This document shows, one piece after another, positions 24,483 to 31,149 of a stretch of DNA of 37,145 bases. The number at the start of each line of letters is the position of its first letter. Position 1 is the first letter of the stretch. The position numbers and the translations under genes were made by a program. The notes beneath the pieces are model-generated. The model was given only the letters and a program-made list of their open reading frames with translations, was not told the origin of the DNA and made no database searches. Origin of the DNA: Lentisphaeria bacterium UBA7640 (lineage in GTDB: Bacteria > Verrucomicrobiota > Lentisphaeria > Victivallales > Victivallaceae); NCBI GenBank assembly GCA_002483765.1, contig DLIO01000024.1, forward strand, positions 14,429 to 51,573, read 5' to 3'.

Positions 24483-25190
24483 ATGTTATTTGTTTTCAAC
24501 ATTGGCAATACTCACGCCCAATATACGATCTTCGATGGTAAGCGATTTCAGCCGGTCGAACAATGTGCAACCGCTGATTTTAGCACCAAATTATTTCCAC
24601 GCGAAATGCCAATCGCCGGTGCCTCAGTTGCGCCTTTTATGACTGAAAAATTATCCGGGTACAATATTTTTTGGGTTAACTCCACCGTTAAATCGAACCT
24701 TGACTTCTCCTTGACCGAACATGCCACTATCGGGGCAGATCGCCTCGCTAATCTGTTTCGACTTGAAGAGATTAACTGCTTGCCTGCTGTTTGTTTTGAC
24801 TTTGGCACCGCAATCACCATGGAAGTTATCGATGCTGAGCGGCGATTTCGTGGTGGAGCTATCGCTCCCGGACGCATGCTACTTCGCCGTGTGCTCAATG
24901 ACTATACAGGGCAGTTGCCGTTGATTGAGCTATTTCCGACGCCGCCAGAGGCTTTTGGTTGTAACACCCTTGATTCGATACGTCTTGGCGTCGATGGCGG
25001 CGCAATTAGCCTCGTTCGGGGTTTAATGGATAAAGCCAATGCAAGGTTTGTCGGACAACAGGTTGCATTTTATGGAGTCGGCGGAGATGCGCCATTCTTC
25101 ATTGACGCTATTTCAGAATTAAAGACTGGCGGGGCTGATTTTACTTTGCAAGGGGTTCGCAGGGCTTGGGAACTCAATCATGCGCGTTAA
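24483..25190 (+). CDS. coaX: Type III pantothenate kinase-like protein
   Basis: CoaX phosphorylates pantothenate, the first step of coenzyme A synthesis. The 235-residue protein fits the family: MLFVFNIGNTH at the start, GADRLAN (84-90) with the catalytic Asp, FDFGTAITMEV (105-115), GGAIAPG, and a late GVGGDA. The first phosphate-loop motif, normally DxGNT, has Asn at residue 6 instead of Asp. The ATG at 24483, with AAGG at 24470-24473, gives the family N-terminus; the frame is open back to a TTG at 24441, inside the palindrome. Activity is uncertain because of the Asp-to-Asn change. It overlaps the next gene by 11 bases. Confidence 0.82.
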   Translation: MLFVFNIGNTHAQYTIFDGKRFQPVEQCATADFSTKLFPREMPIAGASVAPFMTEKLSGYNIFWVNSTVKSNLDFSLTEHATIGADRLANLFRLEEINCLPAVCFDFGTAITMEVIDAERRFRGGAIAPGRMLLRRVLNDYTGQLPLIELFPTPPEAFGCNTLDSIRLGVDGGAISLVRGLMDKANARFVGQQVAFYGVGGDAPFFIDAISELKTGGADFTLQGVRRAWELNHAR

Positions 25191-25836
25191 AATCAATGGC
25201 GTCTTATCTGAAGATGAATTAGAGATCATCATCCGTAGTGATGCAGATCAAGTCGGTATCTTTGTTGGCCAATGTTACGCATCGCCTTTTTTTATCTTGC
25301 CAAGTACGGCCGCGCGTTTAGTGCGTTTGTTGCCTCCAGGCATTGCCCCGGTCATGGACACGCATATGACTGACCATGATGAAATCTCAAACCTAATGGA
25401 ACGTTCAGGCATTTATACAGTTCAATTGCACTGCTGGGAAACCTCCGAAGTGATTAAATTACGCGACCAGTTGCCACATTACGCCAAAGTTATTCTGAAT
25501 TGTTTTCCGATGTCACCCAACTTTAAAGCAAATCAGTTTGAGATTTCTGGACGCTTCGCAGACGCTGTTTCAATGGATTGTTCTAATCTTGAACCCGGCA
25601 ATAATAGTACAAGGCGTGATTTGCCTGATTGGGACACTATTGCCAAGGTTGTTCCTTCATTCAAAGGGCCATGGTGGTTTAATAATATCCCAGATGCAGA
25701 AACCTCAAAAATCATAAAGAAATTCAACTTGTTTGGCATTGAGGCGGGTATTTCGCTTAGGAAGAATGGCTTATTGAATGAAGAGCTATGCCGTGAATTC
25801 GTCTTATCTGCCAAAGGGGTTTTAAACAAAAACTGA
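25180..25836 (+). CDS. TrpF-like (phosphoribosylanthranilate isomerase family) protein with altered active site
   Basis: The 218-residue protein has the TrpF outline: VKINGVL at the start, ADQVGIFV, a VQLHCWE segment matching VQLHG.E, AVSMDCSN with D133 in place of the catalytic Asp strand, and GIEAGISLRKNG matching the phosphate-binding end. The catalytic Cys of the usual KICG motif is N6 here, and the GGTGxxFDW segment is degraded to NNSTRRDLPDW. It is therefore doubtful that it isomerises phosphoribosylanthranilate. No other tryptophan gene is nearby. The 11-base overlap with coaX suggests co-translation. It may act on a different phosphorylated sugar or have no catalytic function. Confidence 0.65.
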   Translation: MRVKINGVLSEDELEIIIRSDADQVGIFVGQCYASPFFILPSTAARLVRLLPPGIAPVMDTHMTDHDEISNLMERSGIYTVQLHCWETSEVIKLRDQLPHYAKVILNCFPMSPNFKANQFEISGRFADAVSMDCSNLEPGNNSTRRDLPDWDTIAKVVPSFKGPWWFNNIPDAETSKIIKKFNLFGIEAGISLRKNGLLNEELCREFVLSAKGVLNKN

Positions 25837-25892
25837 GACAAGGGTTGGCATAAAGATATCGGCAAGAGGCCTGGGAATAGCGGCGTTATTTT

Positions 25893-26510
25893 TTAACTGC
25901 CTCTAAGCTCTTGCAGTAGATCAATGAATTTTTCACGAATGCCTTGCAGTTGTTCAATTATTTCGTATAACTGCGGTTCAAGCACACGTCTGGTTTGAAT
26001 TGTAGCGCGTATGATTCCGATCAATGAATTTAACTCGGAAAGCACTCTTTTGAGCAAACTGATTTTCAATCCTTGCATTTTAGCATCAGAATTTAAGATG
26101 TCTATCATACGAGAAGCTATCTTGCCCAAAAGACAGGTCGCCGCCATCCCTTTCTTGAACTCTTCGCCAGTTAGCGAAGACGCTAGAATAGAGTTCCATT
26201 GTTTGGAGATAATTATGATTTGATCATAAAGTTCAGCACCTTTTTTGTGTCTCCACTCGCCACTGAAGAAATCATCTTCGTCATCGTCATCATCGTCGTC
26301 ACTAAAATAAAAAAAGATATCTTGGTTCTGTGATGGCACCAGATCAGGCATGCCCGACATTTTTTTCATGATGTAATCCTCTTCGCCGGGCAGGTCAATA
26401 CAGCACGGCAATTCTTGGAAATAGCATTTGATCCGCTTTTCATCGAGGCGGATTTCATGTTCCCAACGGAATTCATTCCAGTCATTACGATTGTGCCGGT
26501 TTGACGCCAT
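25893..26510 (-). CDS. Acidic protein with a poly-Asp run, function unknown
   Basis: The 205-residue protein starts one base after the rsfS stop codon, so it is the third gene of a nadD-rsfS operon. Its N-terminal half ends with a run of about ten acidic residues (SDDDDDDDEDDFF near residues 70-82), encoded by short GAT/GAC tandem repeats at 26276-26300. The C-terminal half (about 95-205) is predicted to be mostly helical with heptad-like leucines, suggesting a helical bundle or coiled coil. I recognise no domain, signal peptide or membrane segment. Confidence 0.65.
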   Translation of the reverse strand: MASNRHNRNDWNEFRWEHEIRLDEKRIKCYFQELPCCIDLPGEEDYIMKKMSGMPDLVPSQNQDIFFYFSDDDDDDDEDDFFSGEWRHKKGAELYDQIIIISKQWNSILASSLTGEEFKKGMAATCLLGKIASRMIDILNSDAKMQGLKISLLKRVLSELNSLIGIIRATIQTRRVLEPQLYEIIEQLQGIREKFIDLLQELRGS

Positions 26511-26511
26511 T

Positions 26512-26892
26512 TTATTCTTTTTTTTCTCCTTTTAGAGCTTTCTTCTTTTTCTTCGCTACATCGCCCCATAAGCTTTCAAATTGAAATCTGGCCCGGAATT
26601 CGGGGGTCATGACGTGCACTAACACTGCTCCGCCACAATCAAGCAACACCCATTCACTTTCTGATGTTCCTTCCTGTTTACATTTAACTTTTAGTTTATC
26701 AAATAGGGTCTTTTCTACAGCGTTCACCACTGCGCTGATATGTGGAGCGGAATTAGCAGTCGCCAAAACAAAATAATCAGCAATTGACGATACTTCACTG
26801 ACTTGCATAATCATAATGTCTTCGGCTGATTTCCCTTCGGCTGCGGCAACACAGATATCGGCAATCTCTTTCTGCTTCGCAAGTTTTGTCAT
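26512..26892 (-). CDS. rsfS: Ribosomal silencing factor RsfS
   Basis: RsfS binds ribosomal protein uL14 and blocks subunit joining when nutrients are short. The 126-residue protein has the DUF143 pattern: AEDIMIMQVSEVSSIADYFVLATANSAPHISAVVNAV is the core, followed by WVLLDCGGAVLVHVMTPEFRARFQFESLWGD. The last residues are Lys-rich (KKKKKALKGEKKE). It overlaps nadD by four bases, a common pairing in bacteria. Confidence 0.93.
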   Translation of the reverse strand: MTKLAKQKEIADICVAAAEGKSAEDIMIMQVSEVSSIADYFVLATANSAPHISAVVNAVEKTLFDKLKVKCKQEGTSESEWVLLDCGGAVLVHVMTPEFRARFQFESLWGDVAKKKKKALKGEKKE

Positions 26893-27506
26893 AATTTTAA
26901 TTTCCTATATAAATTGTGCTCTAATATATATTCATAAACAGTTTTTTCCATCATTAAACCAGCATTTTCCCCTTTGCTGATTTTTGAACGAATTTCAGTT
27001 GATGAAACCTCATTGAACGGCAGGTTGCAAATAGCGTCAACCAATTTCGAAGCCTTGGAAGCTGGCCAATGATCTTTCAAGGTATTGATATCAACCTCAA
27101 AGCCTTCGCGAGGATACGCGATAATCTCTCGGCCTTTTACTAAATCTTCACTGCAATACCAAGAATGAAGCGTTGACAAACTATCCGCTCCAATCATCAG
27201 CTGAATCTGGTCGTTTGGAAATTCACGATCCAGCTCTTTAAGAATTTTAACTGTATATGATGGGATGAACTTCAGGCGTTCCTCGATGTTTGAAATCGCA
27301 AACCCGTCGACGCCATCGACCGCAAGTTTTAACATTGCCATGCGATGAAAAAATGGCGTGACTGGCGATTCTCCTTTGTGCGGTGGAGACCAAGATGGCA
27401 CAAATAGCGCCAAGTCTGTTAAATTGTTTTCCAACACGCGACGCGCTATTTCACTATGCCCCAGATGGGGCGGATCAAAGGTTCCACCAAAAAAAGCTAT
27501 CCTCAT
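26889..27506 (-). CDS. nadD: Nicotinate-nucleotide adenylyltransferase
   Basis: NadD adenylates nicotinate mononucleotide in NAD synthesis. The 205-residue protein has the nucleotidyltransferase motif GGTFDPPHLGH (residues 7-17) with H14 and H17, WSPPHK, the LMIGADSL region, and FNEVSSTEIRSKI near 165-177. On the minus strand an AGGAG sits nine bases or less before the ATG. It heads an operon with rsfS and the acidic protein gene and is divergent from the CCA-adding enzyme gene across 64 bases. Confidence 0.95.
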   Translation of the reverse strand: MRIAFFGGTFDPPHLGHSEIARRVLENNLTDLALFVPSWSPPHKGESPVTPFFHRMAMLKLAVDGVDGFAISNIEERLKFIPSYTVKILKELDREFPNDQIQLMIGADSLSTLHSWYCSEDLVKGREIIAYPREGFEVDINTLKDHWPASKASKLVDAICNLPFNEVSSTEIRSKISKGENAGLMMEKTVYEYILEHNLYRKLKL

Positions 27507-27519
27507 TCAAAACTCCTGT

Positions 27520-27548
27520 TTGTCTTACAGGGTAGTTTAAGCTATATT
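27520..27548 (+). promoter_or_regulatory. Predicted sigma-70 promoter for the CCA-adding enzyme gene
   Basis: TTGTCT (27520-27525) and TATATT (27543-27548) are separated by 17 bases. The predicted start near 27555 leaves a leader of only about 16 bases. The 64-base divergent spacer must also hold the nadD promoter. Confidence 0.6.
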
Positions 27549-27570
27549 CGTCACAAAGGCAAACTAAAAA

Positions 27571-28917
27571 ATGAAAATATCAAACCAATACTTTAATTGT
27601 TTCCCCATATTCTCAGTCGCCAAAAGTGTCGTGACGCAACTAAAAGATGCTGGCTTTAAGGCTTTTTTTGTCGGCGGCGCAGTCAGAGATATGTTGTTAG
27701 GGAAACCCCCGAAAGATATTGACATCGCCACTAACGCGACTCCAGAACAAACTGTTGCGTTATTTAAGCGTTGTCATCAAGTCGGTGCCTCTTTTGGTGT
27801 AATCGTGGTTACGGTCAAAGATTTCAATTTTGAAATCGCGACATTCCGTGAAGAACGCGAATACGCCGATGGGCGTCATCCGCAAATCATCACCTACACT
27901 GGCGATCCATATCTAGACGCGGCACGACGTGATTTTACGATTAATGCAATGTTTTACGATCCAGACACTACTGAGATTTTAGATTTCTTCAACGGTAGAG
28001 CTGATCTTGAAAACGGCATTCTGCGTTGTGTTGGCGATTCCATGACGCGTTTTAATGAGGATCACCTAAGAATGCTGCGGGCTGTACGCTTTGCCACGCG
28101 GTTTAACTTTCGCATTGATCCACCGATGTGCGATGCTGTTATACAATTAAAAGATAAAATTACTAAGATTTCGGCGGAACGTATTCGCGATGAGTTGAAC
28201 GCAATGCTGACCGGGCCCCGACCATCAACGGCGATCCGATTGCTTGAACAACTTGGCTTGCTACAATTGATTCTCCCAGAAGTATCAGCTCTTCGCGGAG
28301 TTGAGCAACCGCCACAGTATCATCCAGAGGGGGATGTTTTTACTCATACTATGCTGATGTTAGACCACATGAAATACCCCAGTGTCGCATTGGCTTGGAG
28401 TGTATTGTTGCATGATATCGGCAAACCTCGAATGTATAGTGTCGGGCCTGATAATATCATTCATTTTTACAAGCATGAAAGCGCTGGAGCACGTATTGCA
28501 GAGAAAATTATGCAACGTTTTAAATTCTCGATCGCAACCACTGAGGCCGTCATTCACGCTGTCAAAAACCACATGCGTATTTCATCAGCACATTTAATGC
28601 GCAAATCTAAACTTGCGCGTTTAATGGCGCATCCAAATTTTAAAGCCGAATTGGAACTTCATCGTCTTGATTCCCAGTGCAGTAACAAACAGATGAATAA
28701 CTATCTTTTTCTGCTAGACAAAGTCGCGGAGCGAGGTGGTTCAATCGAGTTGCCGCCGCCATTATTAAACGGCCATGACTTGATCGCTATTGGTTTCAAA
28801 CCTGGCCCTAAAATTGGGAAAACGTTGCACAAAATCGAAGACTTGCGCCTGGAAGGAAAAATCTCAGACCGTCAAACGGCCCTGGATGTAGCACAAAAGC
28901 TTCGGCGAAAAAACTGA
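27571..28917 (+). CDS. cca: CCA tRNA nucleotidyltransferase / poly(A) polymerase family protein with HD domain
   Basis: This class II nucleotidyltransferase would add or repair the 3' CCA of tRNAs. The 448-residue protein has FVGGAVRDMLLGKPPKDIDIA (split here as residues 33-53, catalytic D49 and D51), RRDFTINAMFYDP, and the RMLRAVRFATRF helix. An HD phosphohydrolase domain follows, with GDVFTHTMLMLDH and LLHDIGKP near residue 280. The HD domain distinguishes it from plain PcnB, but poly(A) polymerase activity cannot be ruled out by sequence reading alone. The ribosome binding site is weak. A tRNA gene follows 55 bases later. Confidence 0.88.
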   Translation: MKISNQYFNCFPIFSVAKSVVTQLKDAGFKAFFVGGAVRDMLLGKPPKDIDIATNATPEQTVALFKRCHQVGASFGVIVVTVKDFNFEIATFREEREYADGRHPQIITYTGDPYLDAARRDFTINAMFYDPDTTEILDFFNGRADLENGILRCVGDSMTRFNEDHLRMLRAVRFATRFNFRIDPPMCDAVIQLKDKITKISAERIRDELNAMLTGPRPSTAIRLLEQLGLLQLILPEVSALRGVEQPPQYHPEGDVFTHTMLMLDHMKYPSVALAWSVLLHDIGKPRMYSVGPDNIIHFYKHESAGARIAEKIMQRFKFSIATTEAVIHAVKNHMRISSAHLMRKSKLARLMAHPNFKAELELHRLDSQCSNKQMNNYLFLLDKVAERGGSIELPPPLLNGHDLIAIGFKPGPKIGKTLHKIEDLRLEGKISDRQTALDVAQKLRRKN

Positions 28918-28972
28918 AAAACGATTTGCAATTACTATTCGCTACGATAGATTATATATCTTTTACTAAGAC

Positions 28973-29049
28973 GGGCTCTTAGCTCAGTTGGTTAGAGCAG
29001 GTGACTCATAATCCCCTGGTCGCTGGTTCAAGTCCAGCAGGGCCCACCA
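28973..29049 (+). tRNA. tRNA with CAU anticodon, probably tRNA-Ile2 (lysidine-modified)
   Basis: A complete 77-base cloverleaf can be drawn. The acceptor stem GGGCTCT pairs with AGGGCCC, with one wobble. The D-stem is GCTC/GAGC, the anticodon CAT is at 29007-29009, the T-stem is GCTGG/CCAGC, and the 3' CCA is encoded. The AATC-to-GGTCGCTGG region and the C4-G69 pair resemble E. coli tRNA-Ile(CAU) more than elongator tRNA-Met, so decoding of AUA after TilS modification is the better guess. The anticodon stem GGTGA/TCCCC contains one T-C mismatch at its middle pair. Confidence 0.9.
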
Positions 29050-29160
29050 TTTTTCTCCCACCACAATTACCGACCGTTGTGAGCTACCCAAAAACTCCCG
29101 CTGTTTTCTGGATTTTATTGAGTGTTTTTAGAGTTGGTATCTCATATAAATATCATTCTT

Positions 29161-29191
29161 AATTCGCGCGCGCATTATGCGCGCGCAAATT
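29161..29191. repeat. 31-bp intergenic palindrome, copy 5
   Basis: The left arm AATTCGCGCGCGCAT, central T and right arm ATGCGCGCGCAAATT depart from a perfect palindrome at one pair. It lies in a convergent region between a plus-strand tRNA and minus-strand genes. Confidence 0.9.
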
Positions 29192-29229
29192 AGGGATCAG
29201 AGTTACAGTTATTTTACCCCATCAAACTT

Positions 29230-29331
29230 TTAGCTTAGTACCCGAAATCCCAGCATCGCATGATTCATAGGACGCGGACGAATTTCTATTCCATTGTGGG
29301 CTAGAAAATGTGTCTTGGCTCCCCAACTCTC
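29230..29331 (-). pseudogene. Possible remnant of a formylglycine-generating-enzyme-like gene (C-terminal tail)
   Basis: Read on the minus strand, 33 codons follow an in-frame TAG (29332-29334) and end at TAA (29230-29232). They begin ESWGAKTHFLAHNG and end NHAMLGFRVLS. The order of a Ser-Trp-Gly, spaced arginines and a terminal GFRV resembles the C-terminus of FGE-sulfatase/SUMF1-type domains. No start codon or upstream domain is present. The match is by memory of the family pattern, so this is a tentative call. Confidence 0.3.
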
Positions 29332-29359
29332 CTATGTACAGCTTATTTTTTGACAACTT

Positions 29360-31093
29360 TTAATACGTTGGAATTGAAGTCAATTTATAAATGTCACGGT
29401 ATTTTTCAGCGCCGTACGAAAGAGTGAAATTTCTGCCGTCTGATTCATATTTGAGCGGTTCCCCCGAAGATGGACATGACGGAATGCTGTCAAGGTATTC
29501 CGGGATTAACCCTTCAAGTTTGTCTGGATATGCGCCGTGCTCAACGCGATAAAGTTTTAGCGCCAAAGCAGTGGTGCCCACCACAATAGTTGTTCTTGAT
29601 TTCAAGGCGGGAAGTCTATAGTTTTGAGTAGTGTTGTTTAGTGGTTGTTCACTGTCACCGAAAACCTCTTGTTTTTCCATCTTTTTGAGTTTTTGCTGGA
29701 TGGCTATTGAATTTAAAAGACCTTTGGCGGCTCTAATTATTGCCGATGGCATGACCAGACAGGCAGTATAACTTTTCGGTTTTATATCAAGATGCGCGTA
29801 AATATCGTTGGATAACATGTATAGGAAATATCCGGCTTCATGCGGTAAATAGATTCTGCGTGATTTCATAAACTCTAACGCTTCGCGATAGACGGGCGCA
29901 TATTTTTTGTCATTCGGCCCAACTTGCACCATTGCAGTATACCAGACCGAACGACAGGCAATGCGGACCAGTTCAACAATAATAAACGGAGAGTCGTTCA
30001 ATAATTCTGCATCAATCCAGATTACCTTCATAAGTTCTGGTAAAATTTTATCAGGCTGATTGGTTTCTTTATATAGCGCTGCTTTGCCTGCGTGAGTTCG
30101 AACATACGAACGTATATCGTTCAAAATGGGAGCGAGAAGGATATTCTTGTTTTTAGCCTGAGCGTAGTACTCCAATAATTTTTCACGCGAACGGTAGAAC
30201 TCATCAAAATCAGCTGAATTAAAGTGTTTTAAGGTGTATTCGCGTTTGGCTTGTGAAATTAGGCGTTTACGATGATTTTTTGAACTGTTTTTTGTCCAGT
30301 GGTAAGCACTTTTATAAGGCATTTCAAAATTCTTATGTTCTTTTATAAAGCGGGCAATGTTATCTTTTTCAGCTTGTGCTTCTTCTGGTAATTTATAGGT
30401 CCAATAGTGGGGAATTACCCCGTTTTTGTGTGCTTGATTTAGCGCATAGCGTCCATAGAAATATGCTGTTGTGAACGCAAGCAACCAGATTGTGGCATAG
30501 ATGCCGGCAAAAAGAGCTATTTGTACCGACAAGGTTTTCCAGCCTTGGCGTTTGCTTCGGAAGCTGAATATTGTCCATGCAGTAAGAATAGTGGCAGTTA
30601 ATATTATTGTGGCAGGGATTGAAATAAGCGCTGAAACGTTGTTTAAATATCGTTGTGAAAATTGGATGAAAGTAGATAGTCCATAAAACCCCCATATCGG
30701 GCAAAAATAAATTATTATTCCGGCGAAGATGGTTCCGCTGACCGCGACATAGATGTTGTTCGTATTTTTTCGGCAGTTAAAGGCTGCGATATAAATGGAA
30801 AATGCAATCAGTATAAAGACGGCAATAAAAAGGCTGAGAATTCCCGGAGCTGTAATCAGATTAGAAACAAAGGCTCCTTCACTGAGATCAGAATAATCAG
30901 AACGCTGTTGTAGGTATGATACGCAGGATTTTTCAAGCGTATCCATCTTAAACACTGCTAGAAAGATCAACGGTAGCGCGCTCAACATCACAATTTTTAC
31001 TCCTACGAAAAAACGTTTTAGCGTTTTACCGGCCGTCAAGCCCGCGATTACGGCTCCGCCAAACATAAATCCAAGACAAATTATTAGTAACAT
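29360..31093 (-). CDS. Polytopic membrane protein with pseudopilin-like C-terminal segment, duplicate copy B
   Basis: The 577-residue protein has six predicted membrane helices in its first 220 residues, then a large soluble region. Near the C-terminus is a motif of the type LKLYRVEHGAYPDKL, IPEYLDSIPSCPSSGEPL and FTLSYGAEK (about 510-570). This resembles the tail of type II pseudopilins and of large uncharacterised proteins common in Planctomycetes and Lentisphaerae. The function is unknown. It is a tandem paralog of the upstream gene at 31150-32898, with clear similarity along the whole length (roughly two-thirds or more identical by eye). The ribosome binding region AGGAAAACAAC before the ATG is the same in both copies. 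Confidence 0.8.
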   Translation of the reverse strand: MLLIICLGFMFGGAVIAGLTAGKTLKRFFVGVKIVMLSALPLIFLAVFKMDTLEKSCVSYLQQRSDYSDLSEGAFVSNLITAPGILSLFIAVFILIAFSIYIAAFNCRKNTNNIYVAVSGTIFAGIIIYFCPIWGFYGLSTFIQFSQRYLNNVSALISIPATIILTATILTAWTIFSFRSKRQGWKTLSVQIALFAGIYATIWLLAFTTAYFYGRYALNQAHKNGVIPHYWTYKLPEEAQAEKDNIARFIKEHKNFEMPYKSAYHWTKNSSKNHRKRLISQAKREYTLKHFNSADFDEFYRSREKLLEYYAQAKNKNILLAPILNDIRSYVRTHAGKAALYKETNQPDKILPELMKVIWIDAELLNDSPFIIVELVRIACRSVWYTAMVQVGPNDKKYAPVYREALEFMKSRRIYLPHEAGYFLYMLSNDIYAHLDIKPKSYTACLVMPSAIIRAAKGLLNSIAIQQKLKKMEKQEVFGDSEQPLNNTTQNYRLPALKSRTTIVVGTTALALKLYRVEHGAYPDKLEGLIPEYLDSIPSCPSSGEPLKYESDGRNFTLSYGAEKYRDIYKLTSIPTY

Positions 31094-31149
31094 GTTGTTT
31101 TCCTTTTTTTATTAATGTTGTATTGCCTGAATAATCTCAATGAGAATAT

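Larger units (their letters stand above)
29050..29359. other. 310-base stretch without an intact gene
   Basis: This stretch lies between the tRNA and the converging membrane protein gene. It contains palindrome copy 5 (29161-29191) and a possible minus-strand gene remnant (29230-29331). A short T-run follows the tRNA at 29050-29055. I see no other structure. Confidence 0.65.
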
